Below, piece after piece: positions 7,326-15,808 of a DNA stretch of 24,147 nucleotides (positions within the stretch are counted from its first letter, which is position 1; each line of letters starts with the position of its first letter). Origin of the DNA: JAVBOJ01 sp031550755 (GTDB lineage: Bacteria; Bacillota; Clostridia; Oscillospirales; UBA929); contig JAVBOJ010000058.1 of assembly GCA_031550755.1 (NCBI GenBank), positions 1 to 24,147 on the forward strand, written 5' to 3'. The notes beneath the pieces were generated by a model. The model worked only from the letters and a program-made list of their open reading frames with translations, made no database searches and was not told the DNA's origin. Both the position numbers and the translations under genes were made by a program.

Positions 7326-8597
7326 ATGGCCACCATCGTCCCGTTCCGCGCGCTGCGGTACGACACCGCCAAGGCGGGCTCACCCGAGTCGCTCTGCTGC
7401 CCGCCGTATGACATCATCCCGCCGGCCCGTCAGGCCGAAATGGAGGCCGAAAGCCCCTACAATGTCATCCGGCTGGAGCGCCCCCTCGGGGAGGACTGCT
7501 ACCGCCGCGCCGGCGAAACCCTGAAATCCTGGCGCGACGGCGGGATTTTGAAGCAGGACGAGGCCCCGGCCTTTTACCGCTACTCCATCCGCTTTGACGA
7601 CCGCGGCACCCAGCGCACCCTGTCGGGCTTTTTGGCGCGGGTCAAGCTGGCGGCGTTTTCCGAGAATGTCGTCCTGCCCCATGAGGAAACACTTTCCAAG
7701 GACAAATCCGACCGGTTTTCTCTGATGGAAGCCACTTTTTGCAACATCAGCCCGGTCTATGGCCTCTACCGCGACGACGACGGACGGGTCGAGCGTCTGC
7801 TCACCCGGGGGGCGTCCACCCCGGCGGCCGATTTTACCATGCCCGACGACACCCGCCACAGCCTGACGCCGGTCACCGACCCGACGCTCACCAAGGCGCT
7901 GTCCGAGGCCTTTTCCGACAAGCAGATCATCATCGCCGACGGACATCACCGCTATGAAACGGCGTTGGATTTCGAGCGCGCCCGCCGCGCCGAAAATCCC
8001 CGGCTGCCGTACGACGACCCCTGCTCGTATATCATGATGATGCTGGTGTCCTTCCACCACCCCGGGCTGGTCGTCTGGCCCACCCACCGGCTGGTCAAGG
8101 GCTTCCCGGATTTTGACGCCGCGATGTTCACCGGCAAGCTGCTGGCCGATTTCCACGTCAAGCGCCACGCGGGGCTGTCCTACATCGAGGAAACCCTGCT
8201 CGAAACGCCGCACACCGTCGGGCTGTACGCCGGCGGCGACGGGTTCTGGACCATTGCCCCGCGCGACCCCGCCGGCGCCCTGCGCCGCGCCCTGCCTGAC
8301 AAAAGCGAGGCGTACCGCGGGCTGGAGGTCTCCCTGCTGCATTCGCTGCTGCTGGAGCCCTACTTCGGCATCGACCGCGAAAACTTGGCCGCCCAAAAAA
8401 ATCTCACGTACACCCGCAGTCTGGACGAGGCGCTGGACTCTGTGCGGCAAGGGCTTTCGCAGGCCGCCTTTCTGCTGCCGCCGACCCGCATCGCCGATAT
8501 CGCGGCGGTCTCGGCGCACGGCGAACGGATGCCGCAGAAATCCACGTACTTTTACCCGAAGCTGATTACGGGGCTGACGATTAACCCTTTGCGGTAA
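7326..8597 (+). CDS. DUF1015-family protein
   Basis: A 423-residue soluble protein. The start ATG at 7326 follows GGGGAGGA (7312-7319). The family hallmarks are PFRALRYD near the N-terminus, CCPPYDII, the NVIRLERP segment, and ADGHHRYETAL around residues 204-214. I recall DUF1015 proteins as members of the ParB/sulfiredoxin-like superfamily that includes ADP- or ATP-dependent serine kinases, and they often lie near serA-type genes in clostridia. No serine gene is near here, so a free-serine kinase or other nucleotide-linked role is only an inference. It is the first gene of the pyrimidine cluster, with pyrC starting 28 bp downstream. Confidence 0.9.
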   Translation: MATIVPFRALRYDTAKAGSPESLCCPPYDIIPPARQAEMEAESPYNVIRLERPLGEDCYRRAGETLKSWRDGGILKQDEAPAFYRYSIRFDDRGTQRTLSGFLARVKLAAFSENVVLPHEETLSKDKSDRFSLMEATFCNISPVYGLYRDDDGRVERLLTRGASTPAADFTMPDDTRHSLTPVTDPTLTKALSEAFSDKQIIIADGHHRYETALDFERARRAENPRLPYDDPCSYIMMMLVSFHHPGLVVWPTHRLVKGFPDFDAAMFTGKLLADFHVKRHAGLSYIEETLLETPHTVGLYAGGDGFWTIAPRDPAGALRRALPDKSEAYRGLEVSLLHSLLLEPYFGIDRENLAAQKNLTYTRSLDEALDSVRQGLSQAAFLLPPTRIADIAAVSAHGERMPQKSTYFYPKLITGLTINPLR

Positions 8598-8625
8598 GCC
8601 CCACAACCACAACGGAGGTAACCCC

Positions 8626-9819
8626 ATGACCATCCGAATCGCCGGCGGGCGGGTCATCGACCCGGCCTCCGGTTTTGACCAAATCGCCGACCTGTATCTC
8701 CGCGACGGCGTCATCGCCGCCGTGGGCGGGGACGGGCTCGCGTGCGACCAAACCATGGACGCGCAGGGGCTTGTCGTCTGCCCGGGGCTCTTTGACCTGC
8801 ATGTGCATCTGCGCGAGCCGGGCGGCGAACACAAGGAGACCATTGCCACCGGCACCCGCGCCGCCCTGCGCGGCGGCGTCACGACGGTGGTGGCCATGCC
8901 CAACACCAGCCCGGTGTGCGACTGCCCGGAGGTGCTGGCCTTTGTGCGCGAACGCGCCCGGCGGGCCGACGGAGCGCGGGTACTGCCCGCCGCCGCCATC
9001 TCGGTCGGGCAGGGGGGACATGCCCTCACCGATTTCGCCCTGCTGCAAAAAGCCGGCGCGGCGGCGCTGTCCGACGACGGCCGCCCGGTGGAGGATGACG
9101 CCCTGATGCGCCGCGCACTGTTGCGGGCGTACGAGTTGGGGCTTCCGGTGCTGTCTCACTGCGAGCCCGAAACCGAAAACGCCCGGCGGGACATCCGGCT
9201 GTCCGAGGAGACCGGCTGCCCGGTGCATCTCTGCCACATCAGCCGCCGCGAGACGGTGGAGGCCGTGCGGAGTGCCCGCGCGCGCGGTGTCAAGGTCACG
9301 GCGGAGACCTGCCCGCATTATTTCCTGCTGACCGAGGAAGCGCTGAAAACCTTCGGCCCCAACGCGCAGATGAATCCGCCGCTGGCGGCGGAGGACGACC
9401 GGCAGGCCATCCTCGACGGTCTGCGCGATGGGACGATCTCCTGTATCACGACCGATCACGCGCCGCATACGCAGGCGGAAAAACAGTCGGCGCACCCGCC
9501 CAACGGCATCGTCGGGCTGGAAACCCTGCTGGCCGCCAGCCTTACGGCGCTCTATCATACGGGGCGTTTGCTCCTGCCGGAGCTGCTGAAAAAGCTCACC
9601 GCCGCGCCGGCCGACATCCTCGGGGTGCCGCTGGGGCGGCTGACGCCGGGCGCGCCCGCCGATGTGCTGCTCTTCGACCCGGACGAGCCGTGGATCGTTC
9701 GCGCCGAAGACTTTGCCTCGAAATCACGCAACACGCCGTTTGAGGGCATGATGCTGCGCGGCCGCGCAAAACGCGTGCTGGTCGGCGGCATCGAAAAGGA
9801 GGTTTTCCCATGTCTGTGA
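8626..9819 (+). CDS. pyrC: Dihydroorotase (class I, shortened)
   Basis: A 397-residue amidohydrolase that cyclises N-carbamoyl-L-aspartate to dihydroorotate, the third step of pyrimidine synthesis. The ATG at 8626 follows GGAGG. Expected metal and substrate residues are present: DLHVHLREPG (His59, His61, Arg63), MPNTSP, SDDGRP (Asp150/151), SHCEP (His178), LCHISR (His204) and TTDHAPHT (Asp277). Between His178 and His204 the protein has only HCEPETENARRDIRLSEETG. Class I enzymes as I know them carry about 25-30 extra residues there (a segment of the MNEG...LGLPG type). The 3' end overlaps pyrF by 10 bp, implying coupled translation. Confidence 0.93.
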   Translation: MTIRIAGGRVIDPASGFDQIADLYLRDGVIAAVGGDGLACDQTMDAQGLVVCPGLFDLHVHLREPGGEHKETIATGTRAALRGGVTTVVAMPNTSPVCDCPEVLAFVRERARRADGARVLPAAAISVGQGGHALTDFALLQKAGAAALSDDGRPVEDDALMRRALLRAYELGLPVLSHCEPETENARRDIRLSEETGCPVHLCHISRRETVEAVRSARARGVKVTAETCPHYFLLTEEALKTFGPNAQMNPPLAAEDDRQAILDGLRDGTISCITTDHAPHTQAEKQSAHPPNGIVGLETLLAASLTALYHTGRLLLPELLKKLTAAPADILGVPLGRLTPGAPADVLLFDPDEPWIVRAEDFASKSRNTPFEGMMLRGRAKRVLVGGIEKEVFPCL

Positions 9820-10721
9820 CCCTGTTGATGGACAAAATCGAGCAAACCGGCAACCCGACCGTGGCGGGGCTCGACCCGCGCCTGTCCATGCTGCCGGAGG
9901 AGCTGCTGACCCGCGCGATTGCCGCTCACGGCGAGACGCTGAAGGCCGCCGCCGAGGCCGTGTGGGTGTTTAACAAGGGAATTTTGGAGGCGCTGGCCGG
10001 GGTCGTTCCGGCGGTCAAGCTCCAATCGGCCTGTTATGAAGCCTTTGGGCCGGAAGGATTTGCGCTGATGCGCGACACCATCCGGCTGGCGCGCGAGGCC
10101 GGGTTTTACGTCATCGCCGACGCCAAGCGCGGCGACATCGGTTCCACTGCGCAGGACTACAGCGCCGCTTTTTTGGGAAAAATCCGGGTGGGCGGCACCG
10201 ACATCGCCCCGATGGACGCCGACGCACTGACCGTCAACCCCTACCTCGGCTCGGACTGCATCAATCCTTTTTTGGAGGACTGCAAAGCCTACAACCGCAT
10301 GATTTTCGTGCTGGGGCGCACCTCGAATCCGTCGTCTAGGGAGCTCCAGGAGCTGGACGTAGGCGGCGCGCCGCTGTACGAGCGGGTCGGGGCGCTCATC
10401 AAGGGCTGGGGCGAGGGGCTCATGGCTCCATGCGGCTACTCCTCGGTCGGACTCGTGGCCGGCGCGACGCACCCCGAACAGGCCAAAGCCTTGCGGGACA
10501 AGCTCCCGGGCGTGTTTTTCCTCGTGCCGGGCTACGGCGCACAGGGCGCGGGCGCGTCCGACGCCGCCGCCGCGTTTGACGCGCAGGGGCGCGGCGCGAT
10601 TGTCAACTCCTCCCGGGCGATTTTGTGCGCCTGGCAGAAAAACGGCGGTTCTTTCGCCGACGCCGCCCGCGCCGAAGCGCTCGACATGCGGGCGAAGCTG
10701 CGGGAAGCCTTGGGTAAATAG
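9810..10721 (+). CDS. pyrF: Orotidine 5'-phosphate decarboxylase (type 2 length)
   Basis: A 303-residue enzyme that decarboxylates OMP to UMP, the last step of the pathway. The ATG at 9810 lies inside the end of pyrC, with GGAGG about 8 nt upstream (AAAGGAGGTTTTCCC). The catalytic stretch DAKRGDIGSTA begins at Asp104, with Lys106 and Asp109. The N-terminal VAGLDPRLSML and the later VPGYGAQGA phosphate-binding segment also fit. Its length matches the longer PyrF subfamily rather than the roughly 230-residue type. carA begins about 30 bp downstream. Confidence 0.96.
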   Translation: MSVTLLMDKIEQTGNPTVAGLDPRLSMLPEELLTRAIAAHGETLKAAAEAVWVFNKGILEALAGVVPAVKLQSACYEAFGPEGFALMRDTIRLAREAGFYVIADAKRGDIGSTAQDYSAAFLGKIRVGGTDIAPMDADALTVNPYLGSDCINPFLEDCKAYNRMIFVLGRTSNPSSRELQELDVGGAPLYERVGALIKGWGEGLMAPCGYSSVGLVAGATHPEQAKALRDKLPGVFFLVPGYGAQGAGASDAAAAFDAQGRGAIVNSSRAILCAWQKNGGSFADAARAEALDMRAKLREALGK

Positions 10722-10751
10722 TACAAAAGATAATAGATGGGATTGGGAATT

Positions 10752-11840
10752 ATGCCGAAAGCAACACTCGTTTTACAGGACGGCACCCGCTGGGAGGGCG
10801 AGGCCAAGGGCGCACCCGGCGTCGCAGTGGGGCAGCTCACCGTCCACGCCGCCCACGGCGGCACCATGCGGCTGCTCACCGACCCGGCCAGCGCCGGCCA
10901 GCTCGTGACCCTCACCTTTCCCATCGCGGGAAGCTACGGGGTCAACACCGAACACTGCGAGACCGGAAAGCCTTGGGTCAGAGGCGTTATCGTCCGCGCG
11001 ATGGACGATCAGCCGTCCAACTGGCGCAGCGCCGAAACGCTGGATTTCTTCCTCAAGCGCCATCTCGTCACCGCGATTGCCGGCATCGATACCCGCGCCG
11101 TCGCCCGGCATCTGCGCGACCACGGCCCGCAAAACGCCGCCATCGTCGCCACGCAGTTTACCGGCTGGGACGCGCTGTCGCGCACCATCGCGTCGTATGT
11201 CCCCGAGGCGGTCTATCCCGCCGCGGTGACGGCGCCCGAGCGGGTTGCGGCCGAGGTGCCGCCGTCCTTCCGGGTGGCCGTGTGCGATTTCGGCTCGTCG
11301 CGCGGGCTGTCCCGCCTGCTGGCCGCCATGGGGGCGGAAGCCGTTTTGCTGCCGCCGGGGGATGTATTCTCATTTTTGAGAAATGAACGCTACGACGGTC
11401 TGATCCTGCCCGACGGGCCCGGACAGGCCGAGCGCCTTCCGATGGAACCCTTGCGCGCCTTGGTGGACAGCGGATTCCCAATTTTGGGAATCGGGCTGGG
11501 CTTCCAGTGGCTGGCGCTGGCGCTGGGCGCGAGGCTCGCTCCGTTGAATCTCGGGCATCGGGGGCTGTCCTGCCCGGTGCGCGACTTGCTGACCGGACGC
11601 TGCGCCATCACCCGCCAAAACCACGGGGCGGCCGTCGCGGCGCAGGGACTGGATCCCGCGCGGGTGCAAATCACCCATGTCAATGTCGACGACAACACTG
11701 TTGAGGGCTTGCGCGCCAACGGAAAACCGGCCTTCGGCATTCAATATCTCCCCAATTTTACAAGAGACGCCGACGGCGGCGCGTTGGCCGCCGAATTTTT
11801 AGACTGTATCGCGGAGGTGAAGTCCCATGCCGCGCCGTGA
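10752..11840 (+). CDS. carA: Carbamoyl-phosphate synthase small-chain homologue lacking the glutaminase triad
   Basis: A 362-residue protein that aligns along its length with CarA. The N-terminal domain starts PKATLVLQDGTRWEG and keeps LLTDPASAGQLVTLTFP, PSNWRS and AGIDTRAVARHL. The class I glutamine amidotransferase-like domain starts near residue 170. The site normally GICLGHQ reads GIGLGFQ (nucleophile Cys is Gly248, His is Phe251). The catalytic His-Pro-Glu reads Leu333-Pro-Asn335 in GIQYLPNF. The usual GMTGYQE motif is also missing. LGHRG, RQNHGAAV and THVNVDDNTVEGL are retained, so the frame is under constraint. It is probably a glutaminase-dead partner of CarB, giving an ammonia-dependent enzyme. 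The ATG at 10752 has only a weak, close GGGA; 10737 (GLGI prefix) is an alternative start. It overlaps carB by 14 bp. Confidence 0.88.
   Translation: MPKATLVLQDGTRWEGEAKGAPGVAVGQLTVHAAHGGTMRLLTDPASAGQLVTLTFPIAGSYGVNTEHCETGKPWVRGVIVRAMDDQPSNWRSAETLDFFLKRHLVTAIAGIDTRAVARHLRDHGPQNAAIVATQFTGWDALSRTIASYVPEAVYPAAVTAPERVAAEVPPSFRVAVCDFGSSRGLSRLLAAMGAEAVLLPPGDVFSFLRNERYDGLILPDGPGQAERLPMEPLRALVDSGFPILGIGLGFQWLALALGARLAPLNLGHRGLSCPVRDLLTGRCAITRQNHGAAVAAQGLDPARVQITHVNVDDNTVEGLRANGKPAFGIQYLPNFTRDADGGALAAEFLDCIAEVKSHAAP
11367..11382. repeat. 16-bp palindrome TTCTCA-N4-TGAGAA, copy in carA
   Basis: TTCTCATTTTTGAGAA with perfect 6-bp arms, lying inside the carA reading frame, where it encodes FSFLRNE. Other copies are at 15018, 21328 and 21691, with a one-mismatch copy at 15050. 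Confidence 0.6.
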
Positions 11841-14800
11841 GGAACTCAAAAAAGTACTGGTGATCGGCTCCGGCCCCATCGTCATCGGGCAGGCCGCCGA
11901 GTTTGACTACGCCGGCACACAGGCCTGCCGCGCCCTGCGCGAGGAGGGCATTACGGTGGTGCTGGTCAACTCCAACCCGGCCACCATCATGACCGATCAG
12001 GCCATGGCCGACCATATTTATATCGAGCCGCTGTGTCTGGACACCCTGCGCGCCGTCATCCGCAAGGAAAAACCTGACTCGCTGCTGCCCACGCTGGGCG
12101 GTCAGACCGGCCTGAATCTGGCCATGGAGCTGCACGAGGAAGGCTTTTTGGCGCACGAGGGCGTCGAGCTGCGGGGCTGCAAGCCCGAATCCATCAAAAA
12201 CGCCGAGGATAGGCAGGCCTTCAAGGACACCATGGAGCGCATCGGGCAGCCGCTCTGCCCTTCGCTGGTGGTCGAGTCGGTGCAGGAGGCGCTGGATTTC
12301 GCCGAAACCATCGGCTATCCCGTCATCGTCCGCCCGGCCTACACCCTCGGCGGCACCGGCGGCGGCATGGCCGCCAGTCCCCGCGAGCTGGCCCTCATCG
12401 CCGAGGGCGGTCTGGCCGCCTCCCGCGTGGGGCAGGCGCTGATTGAGAAAAACATCGCCGGCTGGAAGGAAATCGAGTTCGAGGTCATGCGCGACCATCT
12501 CGGCACCGCCATCACCATCTGTTCGATGGAAAACATCGACCCGGTCGGCGTCCACACCGGCGACAGCATGGTCATTGCCCCCGCCATGACCCTATCCGAG
12601 CCCGAGCTGTCCATGCTGCACGACGCCGCGCTCAAAATTATCCATGAATTGGATATCTGCGGCGGCTGCAATGTGCAGTTCGCCCTGCATCCCGAGAGCA
12701 TGGAGTATGCCGTCATCGAGGTCAATCCCCGTCTGTCGCGCAGCTCGGCGCTGGCCTCCAAGGCCACCGGCTTCCCCATTGCCCGCGTGGCGTCCAAAAT
12801 TGCCGTAGGCTATGCGCTGCACGAGATTCCGAACACCGTCACCGGCTCCACAATGGCCTCCTTTGAGCCGGCGATTGACTATCTGGTGGTCAAATATCCG
12901 CGCTTCCCGTTTGACAAATTCGTCACCGCCGACCGCACGCTGGGCACCCAGATGAAGGCCACCGGCGAGGTCATGAGCCTCGGCGTCACCTTCGAGGCGG
13001 CGCTGATGAAGGCCGTCCGCTCGGCCGAGCTGGGCGTGGACAGCCTGCTGCTGCCGCGGCTTTCGAAGCTGCCCGACGAGGAAATTTTGTCCCGGGTGGG
13101 GCAGATCAATGACGAGCGTCTGTTTGTTTTGGCGGAAGCCTTGCGCCGCAAGCTGTGCGGCGTGGACGAGCTGCACGCTGTCACGAAAATTGACAAGTGG
13201 TTTTTGCGCGGCATCGCCCGGATTGTCGAGATGGAGCATCGTCTCGCGGCGGGCAAGCCGTCGGAGGCGCTGCTGCTCGAGGCCAAAAAAATGAGCTTCC
13301 CCGACGTCGTGATCTCGCGGCTGGCGGGCACACAGATCGTGTCGCCGCGCGACCCGGTTTACAAGAAGGTGGACACCTGCGCCGCCGCCTATGAGGCCGT
13401 TTCGCCCTATTATTACTCCACCTTTGACGAGGAAAACGAGGCGATGCCGTCGCCCCGGCCGCGCGTCGTGGTCATCGGCGCGGGCCCCATCCGCATCGGG
13501 CAGGGTATCGAATTTGACTATTGCACCGTTCACTGCGTCTGGGCGCTGCAAAAGGCGGAGTACGAGGCCGTCATCATCAACAACAACCCCGAGACGGTTT
13601 CCACCGATTTTGACACCTCCGACCGGCTCTATTTCGAGCCGCTGACCCCGGAGGACACGCTGGCGATCCTGGCGCGTGAAAAGCCGGAAGGCGGTGTGGT
13701 GCAGTTCGGAGGTCAGACGGCCATCAAGCTCACAAAGGCCATCAGCGGCGCGGGCTACTCCATTTTGGGCACGCCGGCGTGGAGCGTGGACGCCGCCGAG
13801 GACCGCGAAAAATTCGACGCCATTTTGGAGGAATGCCATATTCCGCGCCCCGAAGGCGCGATGGTGTTCACCGCCCGCGAGGCCGTCGCCGCCGGGCAAA
13901 AGCTGGGTTATCCCGTGCTGGTGCGCCCGTCGTACGTGCTGGGCGGTCAGGGCATGGAAATCGCCTACTCCGACGCCGATATTGAAAATTATATGTCCAT
14001 TATCACACGAAATGTGCAGGAGCACCCCATCCTTGTGGACAAATACCTCTGCGGACGCGAGCTGGAGGTGGACGCCATCTGCGACGGGGAGGAAATCCTC
14101 ATCCCGGGCATCATGGAGCATCTCGAGCGCGCCGGGGTGCACTCGGGCGACTCGATTTCGGTCTATCCGCCGCTGACGCTGGAGCCGCGCCACATCCGCA
14201 TGGTCGAGGAATACACCCGGCGGCTGGCCACCTCACTCAAGGTCGTCGGGCTGGTCAACATCCAGTTTGTCCTCTACAACGACCAGATTTACGTCATCGA
14301 GGTCAACCCGCGCTCGTCGCGCACCGTGCCGTATATCAGCAAGGTCACCGGCATTCCGATGGTCGATCTGGCCACCCGCTGTATCCTCGGCGGCAAGCTG
14401 TCCGACATGGGCTGCGGCACCGGGCTGCATCCCCACGGCGACATTGTGGCGGTCAAAGCGCCGGTGTTTTCTTTCCAAAAATTGCACAATGTGGACACCC
14501 AGCTCGGCCCCGAAATGAAGTCCACCGGCGAGGTGCTGGGGCTGGCCACCACCTTCCGCGAGGCACTGTTCAAGGCGTTCGCCGCCTCGGGGATGTCGTT
14601 TGCCAAGACCGGCGCGGCGCTCATCACGGTGCGCGACGCCGACAAGCAGGAGATTTTGCCCATTGCCGACCGCTTTGCCGAATTGGGCTTTACCCTTTAC
14701 GCCACAGCGGGTACCGCCAATTTGCTCAACAAAAATATGATCGCCGCCTCGGCGGTGCGCAAAATGGCCGAGCTGGGCCCCAACATCGTCGATCTCATCC

Positions 14801-15015
14801 GCGGCGGCACGATCGACTATATCGTCTGCACCTCGTCCCACGGGCGCGGCCCGGAGCAGGACGACGTCCGCATCCGGCGGCTGGCCGTCGAGCGCGGCAT
14901 CCCGGTGCTGACCTCGGTGGACACCGCGTCGGCCCTGCTCAAATGTCTGGAGAGCGACCTGCGGCTGGCCGACTGCGAAATGCTGGATCTCAACGCCCTG
15001 ATGCCCGAAGCGTAA
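11827..15015 (+). CDS. carB: Carbamoyl-phosphate synthase large chain
   Basis: A 1062-residue, full-length synthetase that makes carbamoyl phosphate from bicarbonate, two ATP and ammonia. The ATG at 11827 follows GCGGAGGTGAAG and overlaps the carA end. The N-terminal ATP-grasp half (carboxyphosphate) starts KKVLVIGSGPIVIGQAAEFD and has GGQTGLNLAME and RPAYTLGGTGGG. The second half starts near residue 545 with VVVIGAGPIRIGQGIEFDY, then GGQTAIKL and RPSYVLGGQGME. A C-terminal MGS-like allosteric domain starts near residue 936 (ATAGTANLL, DLIRGGTIDYIVCT, IRRLAVERGIPVLT). No active-site loss was noticed, in contrast to its CarA partner. In the usual complex, ammonia comes from CarA through a tunnel; here free ammonia is the likely source. 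Confidence 0.97.
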   Translation: MPRREELKKVLVIGSGPIVIGQAAEFDYAGTQACRALREEGITVVLVNSNPATIMTDQAMADHIYIEPLCLDTLRAVIRKEKPDSLLPTLGGQTGLNLAMELHEEGFLAHEGVELRGCKPESIKNAEDRQAFKDTMERIGQPLCPSLVVESVQEALDFAETIGYPVIVRPAYTLGGTGGGMAASPRELALIAEGGLAASRVGQALIEKNIAGWKEIEFEVMRDHLGTAITICSMENIDPVGVHTGDSMVIAPAMTLSEPELSMLHDAALKIIHELDICGGCNVQFALHPESMEYAVIEVNPRLSRSSALASKATGFPIARVASKIAVGYALHEIPNTVTGSTMASFEPAIDYLVVKYPRFPFDKFVTADRTLGTQMKATGEVMSLGVTFEAALMKAVRSAELGVDSLLLPRLSKLPDEEILSRVGQINDERLFVLAEALRRKLCGVDELHAVTKIDKWFLRGIARIVEMEHRLAAGKPSEALLLEAKKMSFPDVVISRLAGTQIVSPRDPVYKKVDTCAAAYEAVSPYYYSTFDEENEAMPSPRPRVVVIGAGPIRIGQGIEFDYCTVHCVWALQKAEYEAVIINNNPETVSTDFDTSDRLYFEPLTPEDTLAILAREKPEGGVVQFGGQTAIKLTKAISGAGYSILGTPAWSVDAAEDREKFDAILEECHIPRPEGAMVFTAREAVAAGQKLGYPVLVRPSYVLGGQGMEIAYSDADIENYMSIITRNVQEHPILVDKYLCGRELEVDAICDGEEILIPGIMEHLERAGVHSGDSISVYPPLTLEPRHIRMVEEYTRRLATSLKVVGLVNIQFVLYNDQIYVIEVNPRSSRTVPYISKVTGIPMVDLATRCILGGKLSDMGCGTGLHPHGDIVAVKAPVFSFQKLHNVDTQLGPEMKSTGEVLGLATTFREALFKAFAASGMSFAKTGAALITVRDADKQEILPIADRFAELGFTLYATAGTANLLNKNMIAASAVRKMAELGPNIVDLIRGGTIDYIVCTSSHGRGPEQDDVRIRRLAVERGIPVLTSVDTASALLKCLESDLRLADCEMLDLNALMPEA

Positions 15016-15017
15016 CA

Positions 15018-15065
15018 TTCTCAAAAATGAGAACTTTCGTCTTTCCTATTTCTCAAAAAGGAGAA
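15018..15065 (+). repeat. Tandem TTCTCA palindromes in the carB-pyrK spacer
   Basis: TTCTCAAAAATGAGAA (15018-15033) has perfect 6-bp arms. A second copy at 15050-15065 (TTCTCAAAAAGGAGAA) has one mismatch and supplies the AAGGAG ribosome binding site of pyrK. The first could form a small hairpin right after carB. The pair could link RNA folding to pyrK translation. Confidence 0.5.
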
Positions 15066-15070
15066 ACGTC

Positions 15071-15808
15071 ATGCTGTGTACCGTGCTGTCCAACTCCGCC
15101 CTGCGCCCCGGCGCGTTTGACCTGCGGGTGAAGCCCCTGGAGGCCGTCCGGGCCGCGCGCCCGGGTCAGTTCGCTCAAATCGCCTGCGGCGCGGAGCATT
15201 TCCTGCGCCGGCCCATCAGCCTGTGTGACCAGACCGGCGAGGAACTGCGCTTTGTCTACGAGGTCAAGGGATCGGGGACGATCTGGCTGTCCCGGCGCGC
15301 GCCGGGCGATACGGTGGATATTTTGTTCCCGCTGGGCAGCGGCTTTGCTGTTCCCAAAAACGAGAACCTTTTATTGGTAGGCGGGGGGCTGGGTGTGCCG
15401 CCCATGCTGCTGTGCGCCCGGCGGGCTGAAAAAGCACACGCCGTGCTGGGCTTTCGCAGCGCCGCGCTGGCCATTTTGACCGGCGAGTTTCCCTGCCCCA
15501 CGACCCTGATGACCGACGACGGGAGCTTGGGCCAAAAGGGCTTTGTGGACGCCGCCGTGCGCGACCTGCTGAAAAGCGGCGGCTTCCATCGGGTGCTGGC
15601 CTGCGGCCCCAAGGTGATGCTGCGGGCGGTAGCCTCTGCGGCGCAGGAGTTTGGCGTCCCCTGCTCCGTCTCGATGGAGGAGCGCATGGCCTGCGGCGTC
15701 GGCGCCTGTCTGGTCTGCGCCTGTAAGACAAAAACCCCCGACGGCGAAACCTACAGTCAGGTCTGCCGTCAGGGGCCGGTGTTTGACGCGTCGGAGGTGG
15801 TGTGGTGA
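15071..15808 (+). CDS. pyrK: Dihydroorotate dehydrogenase electron-transfer subunit
   Basis: A 245-residue FAD and [2Fe-2S] protein that passes electrons from dihydroorotate oxidation in PyrD to NAD+. The ATG at 15071 follows AAAGGAG. It has a ferredoxin-reductase-like FAD domain with FLRRPISLC, an NAD-binding region with LLVGGGLGVPPMLLC, and a C-terminal 2Fe-2S cluster motif with Cys208, Cys213, Cys216 and Cys232 (MACGVGACLVCACKT, then SQVCRQGPVF). The stop overlaps the pyrD start as ATGA, a typical translational coupling for subunits of one complex. Confidence 0.96.
   Translation: MLCTVLSNSALRPGAFDLRVKPLEAVRAARPGQFAQIACGAEHFLRRPISLCDQTGEELRFVYEVKGSGTIWLSRRAPGDTVDILFPLGSGFAVPKNENLLLVGGGLGVPPMLLCARRAEKAHAVLGFRSAALAILTGEFPCPTTLMTDDGSLGQKGFVDAAVRDLLKSGGFHRVLACGPKVMLRAVASAAQEFGVPCSVSMEERMACGVGACLVCACKTKTPDGETYSQVCRQGPVFDASEVVW

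Noticed and set aside
7380..9029. A 549-codon minus-strand frame opposite DUF1015 and pyrC
   Set aside because: Shadow of two well-supported genes, with low-complexity Arg/Gly-rich translation.
11341..11840. carA as a simple frameshifted pseudogene
   Set aside because: The frame is open from end to end, with conserved segments after the lost active-site residues and overlap with carB, so substitution rather than frameshift explains the loss.
12592..14193. A 533-codon minus-strand frame opposite carB
   Set aside because: Shadow of carB; no motifs and no plausible start signal.
15018..15033. ArgR box
   Set aside because: The palindrome TTCTCA-N4-TGAGAA does not fit the TGAAT-N4-ATTCA type of arginine box.
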